Shown piece by piece: positions 28,600 through 40,253 of a stretch of 64,000 nt of DNA; position 1 is the stretch's first letter, and every line of letters starts with the position of its first letter. The stretch spans positions 1-64,000 of the forward strand of contig CAVOYZ010000007.1 in assembly GCA_963700785.1 (NCBI GenBank), given 5' to 3'. Origin of the DNA: CAXMST01 sp963700785 (GTDB lineage: Bacteria > Actinomycetota > Thermoleophilia > Solirubrobacterales > 70-9). The position numbers and the translations under genes are program-made. The notes under the pieces were generated by a model. The model did not search any database. It worked only from the letters and a program-made list of their open reading frames with translations, and was not told where the DNA came from.

Positions 28600-29407
28600 G
28601 CTCGGCGGCCAGCCTGCGGGCGTAGAGCTCGTGGCCGGCCGGGCCGAGGTGCTCGCTGTCGGCGAGCAGCGAGTCGACCCCGGCGCGCGCCGTCGCTTCC
28701 CCCATCTCGACCAGCAGGTCGGGTCCCGCGTCCGCCGCCGCGGCGGTCAGGGCCGAGAGCCCGAAGCTCAGCGCGAGCGTGCCCCGGGCGCCGCCCGCCT
28801 CGCGCCAGACCGTCGCCTGCGAGTAGTCCGGATAGCCGACGTAGGCGATCTTCGTCCCCGGCGAGCGCTTGCGGATCGCGGCGAAGATCGAGCGCAGCCG
28901 GCGGCCGAAACGGTCGATCGCGGCGAGCGCGCCGGCCCCGGAGCCGGCGTTCGCGCGCCCGGCTGCATCGATCCCGTCCGAGCCGCCCAGCGACTCCTGC
29001 AAGTCGTTTCCGCCGAGAGTGACGACCACGACGTCGGCTCCGTTCAGCTCGGGGGCGAGGCGCTGCCGGAACAGTGGCCCCCCGGCGCTCCAATCCTCCG
29101 CCGTGGTCCCGGGTTCGGCCAGGTTCACGGTCTCGACCCCCCGCGCGCGGCCGCGTAGCGCCTCTGGGAGCAGCTCGGGGTAGTTGGGCGGCGCCTCGAC
29201 CGCGAGGCTGTCGCCGATGAACACGACCCGGTCACCGCCCTCGAGCAACGGCGCCTGTTCGGGCGCGGACGCCTGCGGACTGGGCTCTGCGCGGGTCCCC
29301 TCGGGCGCGGTGTCGCCGCCGCACGAGGCCAGGGCCAGCGTCGCCGCGGCGGCGATGGCCAGCAGGGCCGCTCGCGACCCACCTGCGCTTGTCGGGCTGA
29401 CTCGCAA
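28577..29407 (-). CDS. SGNH/GDSL-type lipoprotein hydrolase
   Basis: A 276-residue exported hydrolase of the SGNH fold. Block I is VVFIGDSLAVEAP (Ser nucleophile), block II Gly in TVNLAEPGTTAEDW, block III VVVTLGGNDLQESLGG (Gly-Asn-Asp), and block V SEHLGPAGHELYA (His). The N-terminus has a lipobox (LALASC) ending a hydrophobic stretch, so it is anchored as a lipoprotein. The start is TTG 29407; the next ATG upstream would add over 190 residues read against another gene. A TACCCT box lies 14 bases upstream. Likely an esterase or acyl hydrolase acting on envelope lipid or glycan esters. Confidence 0.82.
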   Translation of the reverse strand: MRVSPTSAGGSRAALLAIAAAATLALASCGGDTAPEGTRAEPSPQASAPEQAPLLEGGDRVVFIGDSLAVEAPPNYPELLPEALRGRARGVETVNLAEPGTTAEDWSAGGPLFRQRLAPELNGADVVVVTLGGNDLQESLGGSDGIDAAGRANAGSGAGALAAIDRFGRRLRSIFAAIRKRSPGTKIAYVGYPDYSQATVWREAGGARGTLALSFGLSALTAAAADAGPDLLVEMGEATARAGVDSLLADSEHLGPAGHELYARRLAAELTRQRPR

Positions 29408-29521
29408 GACGTTCGCACTGAAGGGTAGGAGGCTCGGCCCTTCCTGTGGGGATACGATCCAACGATCGCCGCGATTCCCGCCGTAGATCCGACCAAGCCA
29501 CCGAGCGCCTTCGAGCAGGCG

Positions 29522-29971
29522 ATGCGGCGGTTCGTGATGACCAAGCCGGGGACGGCGTTCGCGATGAAGTTCTCGACCCGGGTCGATCCAGTGCTGCTGA
29601 AGGCGAGCGGAGGCCGCTTCTCGACCGGCATGGGCTTCCCGGTCGTGCTGCTCACCGTTCCGGGCCGGAAGTCCGGGATCGAGCGCACGGTGCCGCTCGT
29701 CTACTTCACCGAGGGCGACGATGTGGTCCTGATCGCCTCGAGCTTCGGCCGGGCCAAGCACCCGGCCTGGTACCTGAACCTGGTCGCCGCCGGCGAGGCG
29801 AAGCTGACCGGCGGTGGGGTCGAGGCCGACTACCGCGTCCGCGAGACCGAGGGCCCCGAGCGTGACCGCCTGTTCGCGCTGGCGGAGCAGCTCTACGCCG
29901 GCTACGGCCTCTACAAGCAGCGGGCCGGCGATCGGGTGATCCCCGTGCTCAAGCTCACCCCGGTGGATTGA
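29522..29971 (+). CDS. DUF385/DDN-type F420-dependent oxidoreductase
   Basis: A 149-residue paralogue of the protein at 7545-7997. Diagnostic strands: PVVLLTVPGRKSGIERTVPL and DVVLIASSFGRAKHPAWYLN; the end VIPVLKLTPV is also typical. The frame is open for about 20 codons before ATG 29522 and contains plausible protein sequence (PAVDPTKPPSAFEQ) with TACGAT at 29455-29460, but no ATG, GTG or TTG; an ATC or ATT start, or another start missed by an indel, is possible. Probable F420H2-dependent quinone or enone reductase; substrate unknown. Confidence 0.85.
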   Translation: MRRFVMTKPGTAFAMKFSTRVDPVLLKASGGRFSTGMGFPVVLLTVPGRKSGIERTVPLVYFTEGDDVVLIASSFGRAKHPAWYLNLVAAGEAKLTGGGVEADYRVRETEGPERDRLFALAEQLYAGYGLYKQRAGDRVIPVLKLTPVD

Positions 29972-30029
29972 GGTCAGCCCGGACCGCAACCTGACCCCCG
30001 CCGGCGGGTTCAGGGTCCGGTGGCTGCTA

Positions 30030-30058
30030 TTGAGCTACCGCTCAGTTGTTCTGATACG
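30030..30058 (+). promoter_or_regulatory. Possible sigma-70-type promoter before the propeller unit
   Basis: TTGAGC (30030-30035) and GATACG (30053-30058) are 17 bases apart, in the 134-bp gap before GTG 30106. The downstream gene has a proper ribosome-binding site, so a leader of about 40 bases is expected. Confidence 0.4.
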
Positions 30059-30105
30059 TTGACCCGACCTCGTGCCCGGCGGCGCGGACCAACGGAGAAG
30101 AGGTT

Positions 30106-31806
30106 GTGACGCTAAACCCCCCAGGTATCGGTCGCCTCGCCGGGAAAGCGAGCCTGTTCGCTGCCGGGATCGCAGCTGCCCTGCTCCTTGTTCCCGCGAC
30201 CGGAGAGGCCCGGGAGTGCAAGCAGCCCCGCGGCAGCCAGGAGCCGCCCTGCAACCCCTATCTCGCTGAGTCCCCCTGGGCCGCATCGCACCGCGGCAGC
30301 TACGCGCAGGGCTCCTCGCCCTTTCGCGGTCTCGAGAGCGCCGACGTCCGCAGCGAGCACATCGACCTCCCCGGCGTCCCGATCCAGATCGAGTTCAGCG
30401 GTCGCTACGAGGACGGCGAGCGCGTTGCCTGGGGGTCGATGGTCGACAGCACCGACGGCCAGACGCTGTTCAAGCTCGACGCCGACAGCGGCGAGCTGAT
30501 CGACCTCTACGTACCCGACGATCGTGAGGGGGACCGCCCGCCCCCAGGCCAAGGCGGGATCACCGGCGCCTACAACATCCTCGACCGCAACGGCCGCTTC
30601 TACGTCCCCCGTGAGCGCTGGATCGACGTCTACAAGGACGCGGTCAAGGGGGATCCCGGCTCCGAGATCAAGCTGCGCAAGCGCTACATGCTGCCGGCCG
30701 GCTTCTTCTGCGGAGTCGCCGACAGGTTGGTCGGCGCGACCATGACCTACGACGGCTACGTCGCGCTGGCGACCGAGCGTGGGGCGGTCGGGACGATTCC
30801 ACGTCAGCCGAAGCGGATGCGCGATTCCAGGCTCCGCTCGATCAATGTCAACGAGGGCCGCTGCGGCGCGCCCGATGAGCAGCTCGAGACCGTCTCCAAC
30901 AGCATCGCCGCCGACGAGCGCGGCGGGATCTACGTCGTCACCTCGAAGCGGATGCGCCGCTTCGACCACGACGCCGCCAAGAACAGGCTGGAGAGCAGGT
31001 GGAGCGCCCGCTACAACGCCGGCTCGGAGACCTCCGAGATCCGGCTCGGCGCCGGGTCGGGGTCGACCCCGTCGCTGATGGGAACCGGGGCCGGCCGGGA
31101 CAAGTTCGTGGTGATCACCGACGGCCAGGACCTGATGCACGTCGACCTCTTCTGGCGCAACGGGATCCCCGGCGACTGGCAGGGCCTCGGCGGCGATCGC
31201 TCGCGGCGGCTGGCCTGCGAGTACCCGGTCCGCTTCGGGGACTCGAACGTGGTCACCTCGCTCTCCGAGCAGTCGGTCGCCGTTCGCGGCTACGGCACCC
31301 TGCACGTCAACAACGCCCTCGACTACGAGTTCCCCGGCGGCCTGCCCCCGATCCTGCTCAACGCGCTCGCAGCGCTCCGGGGTGGCGATCCGGCCGCCGC
31401 GCCGCGCGGGGCGGAGCGGATCGATTGGCGGCCGGGGAAGCGCAGCTGCGAGTCCGTCTGGGCCAACCAGAAGGTCGCGATCCCGAACGGGATCCCCTCG
31501 ATCAGCGAGCGCTCGAAGCTCGCCTACGGCATCAGGCAGCGGGACGGCTTCTGGGGCGTCTCGGGGCTGAGCTGGAAGAACGGGCGCTCCCGGTTCTTCG
31601 CGCCGGCGAGCGATCAGCGGTGCACGCAGCAGACGCTCGACTTCCTCGAGCAGATCGGGGTGCTCGTCTTCCTGCAGCAGACGCTCGACGAGCTCCCCAA
31701 CAGCTGCCAGAACTCGAACTACGCGGCGACAGAGATCGGCCCCGGCAGGACGATCTGGACGGGCACGTTCTTCGGCCTGACCATCTACCGACCCGGGCCG
31801 GAATAG
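30106..31806 (+). CDS. Exported propeller-like protein, unknown family
   Basis: A 566-residue exported protein starting at GTG 30106 (GGAGAAGAGG at 30093-30102). Signal peptide at residues 1-35 (ASLFAAGIAAALLLVPATGE), followed by Cys-containing mature sequence (RECKQPRG, PPCNPY). The body has repeated blade-like beta patterns, for example GGIYVVTSKRMRRFDHD, DKFVVITDGQDLMHVDLFW and GPGRTIWTGTFFGLTIY. I do not recognise a named family. It aligns by eye along much of its length with the downstream protein (31824-33743): both have CESVWANQKVAIPN/CEQVWSNDEVRIPS and similar TPSLMG/TPTVML segments. First gene of a unit ending in a TetR regulator. Confidence 0.7.
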   Translation: MTLNPPGIGRLAGKASLFAAGIAAALLLVPATGEARECKQPRGSQEPPCNPYLAESPWAASHRGSYAQGSSPFRGLESADVRSEHIDLPGVPIQIEFSGRYEDGERVAWGSMVDSTDGQTLFKLDADSGELIDLYVPDDREGDRPPPGQGGITGAYNILDRNGRFYVPRERWIDVYKDAVKGDPGSEIKLRKRYMLPAGFFCGVADRLVGATMTYDGYVALATERGAVGTIPRQPKRMRDSRLRSINVNEGRCGAPDEQLETVSNSIAADERGGIYVVTSKRMRRFDHDAAKNRLESRWSARYNAGSETSEIRLGAGSGSTPSLMGTGAGRDKFVVITDGQDLMHVDLFWRNGIPGDWQGLGGDRSRRLACEYPVRFGDSNVVTSLSEQSVAVRGYGTLHVNNALDYEFPGGLPPILLNALAALRGGDPAAAPRGAERIDWRPGKRSCESVWANQKVAIPNGIPSISERSKLAYGIRQRDGFWGVSGLSWKNGRSRFFAPASDQRCTQQTLDFLEQIGVLVFLQQTLDELPNSCQNSNYAATEIGPGRTIWTGTFFGLTIYRPGPE

Positions 31807-31823
31807 CAGCCGCTGGACCCAGC

Positions 31824-33743
31824 ATGGGGGAGTTGCAGTCGGAGGCGGTGAGCCGCCCCGGTCCACGGACCGCGGCGGTTCTCCTTGCACTGTTCGTGCC
31901 GCTCGCGGTGACGCCGCTGGCGATCGTCGACGAGCTCTGGATCGGCCCGGCGATGTTCGGCGCGGGCCTCGGCGATGACGGGATCTTCGTCGGGGCCGGC
32001 CTCGGCGTCTTCATCGGCGGAGCGGTCCCGATCGTGCTGCTGGCGCTGGCTGTGGGCGTCGATCGGGGCGCGCGCCGGGCGGCTGCCGTGGCGGCAGCGC
32101 TCGTCGCCCTGACGGCGGCGCTGGTCGCCGGCCCCCTGTACGAGCTCTCTCCTGCCTCCTGGGTTCCAGGCGGTCGCGTCGTCCTGGTCGCCTGGGCCGG
32201 CCTCACCCTTTTCGCGCTGGTCGGGGTCGCCCGGCGGCCGGCCGGCTCGGCGCGCGGACCCTGGCGCGAGCTGGCGGTTGCCGGCGCGCTGCTCGCGACG
32301 CTGTTCGTGACCGGGACGCTGGTCGCCGCCGGCGACGACGAGATTCCGATGGCTCCGTCGAGCCTGTTCGCCGCGGAGTTCCGGGGAGGCGAGCGGCTCA
32401 CGGGCGAGCCGCTCCCGGTGCGACCGACCTCACCGAACCCGGCGCTCGCTCGCGGGCAGGGCTCGAACATCCACAACGACGCGGCGATGACCGACACCTA
32501 CACGGGGCGCTCGGTGATCGACCCTCGCGCCGCGGAGCTGCGCTCGTTCCGGGTGCCGGGCGACTGCGCCTCGATCCTCTTCGACGGGCGGGATCGGATG
32601 GTGGCCGTCTGCGTCGGCGGCACCCGGATCATGGCCTACGTCCTCGACCCGGCCACCCTCGAACCGCTGGCCGAGGCCCGGATCGGTGATCGCGAGCTCG
32701 GCGCCGACTTCCTCACCAACTTCGCGGGCGGCGGCTACGCCGTGCTCGATCGCGAGGGCAGGCTTGTGCTCGGCAACGCCGAGGGCGCGATCGAGCTGTT
32801 CACGATCGGCAACGGCTGGGGCGGGCTCGAGATCATGCCGCTCGAGGGCTACGACGTATCCGCCACGCTGGCCGACTCCGAGCCGATCACCTCGGTGCTG
32901 CCGGACGCCGGGGGCGACCTCTGGTACGTCGGTGCCGAGGGCACGGTCGGAGTCCTCGACCCCGGGACGGGTGAGGCCGAGGCGATCCGATTCGAGCGGA
33001 CCGAGATCGAGAACTCGTTCGCCCTCGCCCCCGGGGGCGGCGCCTTCGTGATCACCTCCGAGCGGTTGCTGCGGCTGCGCATCGATCGGCGCGGCCGCCC
33101 GGCGGTGGTCTGGTCGGAGGGCTACGACAGGGGCGAGCAGCAGAAGCCGGGGCAGACGAGCCGCTCCTCCGGGACGACGCCGACGGTGATGCTCGGCGGT
33201 CGCTACGTGGCGGTAGCTGACAACGCCGAGCCGCGGATGAACGTGCTGGTCTTCGATGCCCGCCCGGGGGTCCGCGGCCGGCGCCTCGTCTGCGAGGTCC
33301 CGGTCTTCGGCTCCGGTGAGAGCGCCACCGAGAACTCCCTGATCGCGGCCGGCCGCTCGCTGTTTGTCGAGAACAACTACGGCTACAGGCTCCTCGACAT
33401 GATCGGCGGCCACAGCAGTTCTCCCGGGGCGGCCCGCGTCGACCTCGACCCGAGCGCCGGGGCCTGCGAGCAGGTCTGGTCGAACGACGAGGTGCGGATA
33501 CCCTCGGTCGTATCCAAGGTCTCGGCCGCCGACGGAACGATGCTCACCTACACCAAACCCGAGATGCCGAGCGGGATCGACGCCTTCTACTTCACGGCGC
33601 TCGACGCGGCGACGGGCGAGGTCCTCTGGGAGCGGCGGGGCGGCACCGGCCCGCTCGCCAACAACCACTACGCGGCGCTGTACGTCGGCCCCGACGGACG
33701 CCTCTACGTCGGCACCGTCGGTGGCGTGATCGGGTTGCTTTGA
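31824..33743 (+). CDS. Membrane-anchored propeller-like protein, unknown family
   Basis: A 639-residue protein with an N-terminal membrane part of about four to five helices (residues 18-40, 45-80, 85-110, 118-137, 147-165) and a large beta-propeller-like region outside. The blade region shares order and motifs with the preceding exported protein: GGAFVITSERLLRLRIDRRG, YVAVADNAEPRMNVLVFDAR, ENSLIAAGRSLFVENNYGYR and ACEQVWSNDEVRIPS. The last blade is LYVGPDGRLYVGTVGGVIGL. ATG 31824 lies 17 bases after the previous stop. The pair looks like a duplicated propeller, one copy soluble and one anchored. Function unknown; sensing or a surface complex are possibilities. Confidence 0.7.
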   Translation: MGELQSEAVSRPGPRTAAVLLALFVPLAVTPLAIVDELWIGPAMFGAGLGDDGIFVGAGLGVFIGGAVPIVLLALAVGVDRGARRAAAVAAALVALTAALVAGPLYELSPASWVPGGRVVLVAWAGLTLFALVGVARRPAGSARGPWRELAVAGALLATLFVTGTLVAAGDDEIPMAPSSLFAAEFRGGERLTGEPLPVRPTSPNPALARGQGSNIHNDAAMTDTYTGRSVIDPRAAELRSFRVPGDCASILFDGRDRMVAVCVGGTRIMAYVLDPATLEPLAEARIGDRELGADFLTNFAGGGYAVLDREGRLVLGNAEGAIELFTIGNGWGGLEIMPLEGYDVSATLADSEPITSVLPDAGGDLWYVGAEGTVGVLDPGTGEAEAIRFERTEIENSFALAPGGGAFVITSERLLRLRIDRRGRPAVVWSEGYDRGEQQKPGQTSRSSGTTPTVMLGGRYVAVADNAEPRMNVLVFDARPGVRGRRLVCEVPVFGSGESATENSLIAAGRSLFVENNYGYRLLDMIGGHSSSPGAARVDLDPSAGACEQVWSNDEVRIPSVVSKVSAADGTMLTYTKPEMPSGIDAFYFTALDAATGEVLWERRGGTGPLANNHYAALYVGPDGRLYVGTVGGVIGLL

Positions 33744-33800
33744 TGGCGCGTCCCCGACTCGGCCGCGACCAAGTGCCCGCCGCCGCGCGGGTGGCGGCGC

Positions 33801-35129
33801 TTGCGGCTTCGCTTGGCCCTGGCGCTGTTCGGGCTGCTCGGCGCCGGAGCCGGCACGGCGTCCGCCGACGCCGAGGCGGCCGACGGGAGCGCATCGTGCC
33901 TCTGGTTCCCGGTCTTCGACCGCGAGCACAACTTCGCCTATCCGGACTTCAGCGCCCGCTACTGGGCAGCCCGATTCAGCCTGCCGGCGGGTTCGCGCCT
34001 GCGGCTCAAGGGCCGTTTCCCCCGTGCTCGCTACATGTCGCTGAACTCCTACCGGGGCACCGAGCCCACCGACACCGTCACCGACACGGAGATCGAGCCG
34101 CTGCACGGCGACACGAACCCGTTCGTCGCCGGATCCCGTCGCGACATCGGTCGCAGAGCGCGCCGCTGGAACCTGCGCGTCCGCGATCAGCAGCTCCCCG
34201 AGGACCCCGCGGCCCGGCGGGCCAACACGCTCTACGCCGCCGCGTCCGGCGGGGTGCAGTCGATCGTCTACCGCGTCTACGTGCCCGACGAGGGGCGCGG
34301 CGTCAAGGCCGGCGGCGGCCTGCCGCTGCCGGTGCTGATCGCGGCCGACGGCAGCAGGCTCCGGGGCCGGGCGGCGTGCGAGGCGATCAACGACGCGGAC
34401 CGCTCCCTGGCCTCGCCGACGATCCCACTCGCCCTCTACGAGGGCCTGATCAACACGCCCGGCGCCGACCCGGCGACGGTTCCCGCCTTCAACCCGTTCC
34501 GCTGGGAGGCGTTCTTCAACCTCGCCTACGCCCTCAGCGTGTTCAAGGTCGGCACCCCGAGCGAGCCGGAGCGGGCGGCGATCTCGACCGAGCAGACGGG
34601 TGGGGTCTACAGCAACGGCGACAGCCGCTACGTCTCCGGCGCCGTCGGCAAGAGCTACGGCGAGATCCTCGTCGTCGAGGGGAAGATGCCGACCTTCCCG
34701 CGGACCGGGGCCGGCCCGAGACGGATGCCCGGCGGGCAGCTTCGCTACTGGTCGCTCTGCCAGAACGACACGCCGCTGACGACCGCCGCGATCGACTGCA
34801 TCTACGACGAGCAGGTGCCGCTCGCCGACGGGCGCCGATACACGATCGTCGTCTCCAGCAAGGCCGGCAGGCCGGCCACGGCCCGGCGCTCCTGCGGGGT
34901 CAAGTTCCTCCGCCGGGGGAACCTCTCGGACCCGTTCGGCCGGACCGGTGGCGGCCTGCTGGTGCTGCGCAACATGCGCCCGGAGCCGGGTTTCGCTGAG
35001 GCGATCCAGAACGTCGACGAGCCGGGCCGGGAGAAGCAGGTGATCGGCCCCTATCTGCCCCGTATGACCTACATGGACGGGGACGAGTTCGTCGCGCCAG
35101 GGTGCCCCGGCGGCGGCTCCCGTGGCTAG
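33801..35129 (+). CDS. Exported protein of unknown function (N-terminus uncertain)
   Basis: At least 442 residues from TTG 33801, with signal peptide RLALALFGLLGAGAGTASA. The N-terminal third holds SCLWFPVFDREHNFAYPDFS and RARYMSLNSYRGTEPTD, the middle ALYEGLINTPGADP and FFNLAYALSVFKVGTPSEP, and several Cys pairs follow. I cannot name the family. ATG 33743 overlaps the previous stop (TGATG) and gives MARPRLGRDQVPAA in the frame one base behind; one extra base before 33801 would join it to this protein, the same kind of break seen elsewhere. That start would couple it tightly to the propeller gene. The 3' end overlaps the TetR gene by 8 bases. Confidence 0.68.
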   Translation: MRLRLALALFGLLGAGAGTASADAEAADGSASCLWFPVFDREHNFAYPDFSARYWAARFSLPAGSRLRLKGRFPRARYMSLNSYRGTEPTDTVTDTEIEPLHGDTNPFVAGSRRDIGRRARRWNLRVRDQQLPEDPAARRANTLYAAASGGVQSIVYRVYVPDEGRGVKAGGGLPLPVLIAADGSRLRGRAACEAINDADRSLASPTIPLALYEGLINTPGADPATVPAFNPFRWEAFFNLAYALSVFKVGTPSEPERAAISTEQTGGVYSNGDSRYVSGAVGKSYGEILVVEGKMPTFPRTGAGPRRMPGGQLRYWSLCQNDTPLTTAAIDCIYDEQVPLADGRRYTIVVSSKAGRPATARRSCGVKFLRRGNLSDPFGRTGGGLLVLRNMRPEPGFAEAIQNVDEPGREKQVIGPYLPRMTYMDGDEFVAPGCPGGGSRG

Positions 35130-35744
35130 GCGGCGGCTGGCGCCGGATCAACGCCGCCGCGAGCTGCTCGAGCACGCGCTGGTCCTGTTCGCCACCCGCC
35201 CCTACGACGAGGTGACGGTGGCCGAGCTCGCCGAGCGGGCCGGCGCCTCCGAGGGCCTGCTCTTTCGCTACTTCGAGGACAAGCGCAGCCTCTACGTCGA
35301 GGCGATCCGCCTCGGGCTCGAGCGGGTGGTCGAGGCCAGCGATGTGGGCGACCTCGAGCTGCCCCCGACCGAGCGGTTCGAGGCCGGGCTGGGAGGCTTC
35401 GTCGATCTGGTCGAGCGCTTTCCGTTCGCGATTCCGCAGGCCCTCCAGGGTGGCCCCGCAGCCGACCCCGAGCTGCAGGCCCACGTCGACGCCATGTTCG
35501 ACACGCTGGTCGCCCGGATCGTCTCCCGAATGCGGGTCGAGGACCCGCCCGACCGTCTGCGATGGGCGATCCGCGCGTGGCTCGCCTTCGTTCAGGTGTC
35601 GACGGCCCAGTGGATCAGCAGCCCAGACCTCCCCCGCCGGGAGCTGCTCAGCATCCAGATCGTCGTCTTCCGGGCGGCCGCCGCGTCGGCGCTCGGGATC
35701 GAGGCCCGCCCGGCCCCGCCTGGCGGCCCACCACCGCTGCTGCC

Positions 35745-35748
<4 letters not shown>
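35122..35748 (+). CDS. TetR-family transcriptional regulator
   Basis: A 208-residue DNA-binding regulator. The N-terminal helix-turn-helix domain shows the TetR pattern: ELLEHALVLFATRPYDEVTV, AELAERAGASEGLLFRYFED and KRSLYVEAIRLGLE. The C-terminal half (about residues 75-200) is a helical ligand-binding and dimer domain. Start GTG 35122 lies within the last codons of the preceding exported-protein gene (overlap 8 bases), so it is co-translated with the three envelope genes and probably controls them. The stop overlaps the convergent glutamine synthetase gene by 4 bases. Inducer unknown. Confidence 0.9.
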
Positions 35749-37889
<2,141 letters not shown>

Positions 37890-38154
37890 CAGGGTTGCTC
37901 GCTCCTCGTTCGCGTTACGACAGGCCGCGCCACCGTCGCCGGCTGCTTCGCGTGCCCGTCCCAGTCAAGTTGTCGATCCGGAAGATTACGGCGCCGGCGC
38001 AAGCTCGTGTTGTCCACCCGTACAAAGTTCCGGGCCGGCGGTTCTCCGGCGCGGAGGCGCGGCGGCGCTCGGGCCGGCTCGCGCATCGGTCCGGGTCGGG
38101 TGGCTAAGATCCCTGCCGGGTCGGGTACCTGGAGCAGCCCTGTCCCGGCTGTCT

Positions 38155-39204
38155 ATGCCCCAATCCTCCCCCCCAAGCAACGAAGACGACCCTCTCTGGC
38201 GGGAGGAGCTCGCTCCCTACGCGCGGCCGCGGCCGGCGCTGACCGCGATCGACATCCTCACCGGCCCGGTCGCCTACCTGGCCCTCTGGCCGCTGATGGT
38301 CTGGAGTCTCGGGGTGTCCTACTGGCTGACCCTGCTGATCAGCGTGCCGGCGGCCGGGTTCCTGCTGCGGACCTTCATCCTCTTCCACGACTGCACGCAC
38401 GGATCGCTGTTCACCGGGCGCGCCTCCAACCTCTGGTTCGGGCGCCTCTTCGGCCTGCTCGTCTTCCACCCGTTCGCCCACTGGCGCCATTCCCACGCTG
38501 TCCACCATGGCTCCGCCGGCGATCTCGACCGCAGGGGCGCGGGTGACGTGATGACGATGACCGTCGCCGAATACCGTGACGCCTCGCTTCGCAGCCGCCT
38601 CAGCTACCGCGCGTTCCGCAACCCCGCGGTGATGTTCGGGCTCGGCCCGCTCTGGGCGCTGGTGATCCAGCCGAGGATCCCGCCGACGACCGCCAACAAG
38701 GCCCTGCGGAACAGCGTCTGGCTGACCAACCTGGCGGTGATCGCGCTGGTCGCCGGCGTCTGCCTGCTGATCGGCTGGCAGGCCTACCTGCTGGTGCAGA
38801 TCCCGATCGTGTTGATCGCGGGATCGATGGGGGTCTGGCTGTTCTTCGTCCAGCACCAGTTCGAGGACGTCTACTGGGAGTCCTCCGAGAACTGGAGCTA
38901 CGCCGACGCCGCGCTGCGGGGGAGCTCCCACCTGAAGCTGCCGAAGCTGCTGCAGTTCTTCACCGGCAACATCGGGCTGCACCACGTCCACCATCTCAGC
39001 ACCCGGGTGCCGAACTACAGCCTGCAGGCGGCCAACGACGGCCTCGCCGTCTTCGACGACGTGCCGGTGCTGACCTTCTGGGAGTCGCTGCGCTGCACCC
39101 GCTTCAAGCTGATCGACGAGCGGACCGGCAAGCTCCTCACCTGGAGGCAGGCCCGGCAGCTCGATCGGCTTCCCCGCGAGCTCGCCTCGGACCCCGCGGC
39201 CTAG
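38155..39204 (+). CDS. Membrane fatty acid desaturase
   Basis: A 349-residue membrane di-iron desaturase. Three His boxes are in the expected order: HDCTHGS (about residue 79), HWRHSHAVHH (about 111) and GLHHVHHLS (about 278). Paired hydrophobic segments precede boxes 1 and 3 (YWLTLLISVPAAGFLL; LLVQIPIVLIAGSMGVWLFF). This layout is that of DesA/Des-type acyl-lipid or acyl-CoA desaturases; regiospecificity cannot be read. ATG 38155 starts just before a Ser/Pro-rich N-terminus; no good ribosome-binding site is near, and TAAGAT at 38104-38109 may mark a promoter with a short leader. It is divergent from glnN. Confidence 0.88.
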   Translation: MPQSSPPSNEDDPLWREELAPYARPRPALTAIDILTGPVAYLALWPLMVWSLGVSYWLTLLISVPAAGFLLRTFILFHDCTHGSLFTGRASNLWFGRLFGLLVFHPFAHWRHSHAVHHGSAGDLDRRGAGDVMTMTVAEYRDASLRSRLSYRAFRNPAVMFGLGPLWALVIQPRIPPTTANKALRNSVWLTNLAVIALVAGVCLLIGWQAYLLVQIPIVLIAGSMGVWLFFVQHQFEDVYWESSENWSYADAALRGSSHLKLPKLLQFFTGNIGLHHVHHLSTRVPNYSLQAANDGLAVFDDVPVLTFWESLRCTRFKLIDERTGKLLTWRQARQLDRLPRELASDPAA

Positions 39205-39232
39205 CCGCCGGCCGGTCGCGGCGTGGTCCGCA

Positions 39233-40247
39233 GTGGGTGAGGGCGCCGATCGAGCTGAGGCAGCCGCCCTGGCGCGGGCCGAGCGGGTGCTGCCCGGCGT
39301 CTGGCGCCTGCGGCTGCCCTGCCCGTGGCCCGGGGTGCCGCACGTCAACGCCTGGGCCGTGGCGGCCGAGGGTGGCGTCGTGCTGTTCGACACCGGGATC
39401 GGCGGGCCCGGCGGTGCCGGCCAGCTCGAGCTCGGCCTGCGCCTGGCCGGCTTCTCGCTCGCCGACGTCCGGCTGCTCGCCTGCACCCACGCTCATGCCG
39501 ATCACTACGGCGCCGCCGGCACGGTCGTCGACGGCGCCGGCTGCGAGCTCTGGATCCATCCGGCCTGGGATCACATCAGGGACATGGTCGAGAACCCCGA
39601 CCGCGCCTGGGAGCGGCGGATCGAGGTGGCCCGTCAGAGCGGCGTCCCGCCGAAGGCGCTGGAGCGCTACGAGCAGCGGCGCGGGGAGCCGCCGGCGATC
39701 GACCGGCTGGTCGAGCCCGACCGGCCGCTGCTGCCGGGAGTCGAGATCGAGACCGATCTCGGCGCCTGGCAGGTCTACGAGGCGCCGGGGCACGCGCCCT
39801 CACACGTGGTCTTCCACCAGCCCGACCGGCGCCTGATGATCTCCGGCGACCACCTCCTGGGACGGATCTCGCTGTTCTTCGACCACGGCCACACCCCCGA
39901 TCCCGTCGGCGAGTTCCTCGGCTCGCTCGATCGCGTCGAGGGGCTCGAGACGGACCTCTGCCTCGCGGGCCACGGGCGGCCGTTCCGCGACGTGCCGGCA
40001 AAGATCGAGGCGAACCGCGCGCTCGTGGCCGAGCAGACCGCCCGGGTGCGCGGCTCGCTCGAGGCCGGGCCGAAGCCCGCCTTCGACACCGTTCGCCGAC
40101 CTGCTCGGCGACTTCTACAGCCCGGCCACCGCCGGCTGGGGCCTGCAGCTGGCCCTCTCCTACCTCGACCACCTCGAGCTCGCCGGCGAGGTCGTCGCGA
40201 GCGTCGACGGCGGGCAGCGGATCTGGGCGCTGGCCGGCTCGGGCTGA
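39233..40247 (+). CDS. Metallo-beta-lactamase fold hydrolase, one frame break
   Basis: A 337-residue MBL-fold enzyme. The metal motif is THAHADHYGAAG (about residue 87); further ligands are in YEAPGHAPSHVVF, MISGDHLLG and LAGHGRPFRD. A C-terminal helical part with DLLGDFYSPATAGWGLQL resembles the glyoxalase II-like/LACTB2-type helical tail. One extra base at about 40091 breaks the frame; the corrected stop is TGA 40245-40247, ending with IWALAGSG. Start GTG 39233 gives a short charged N-terminus. It lies 28 bases after the desaturase, same strand. Substrate unknown (thioester, lactone or phosphodiester are possible). Confidence 0.82.
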
Positions 40248-40253
40248 GCGCGC

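Noticed and set aside
29991..30013. Palindrome between the DUF385 and propeller genes as a terminator
   Set aside because: The GC core folds only with almost no loop and outer pairs are interrupted, so hairpin support is weak.
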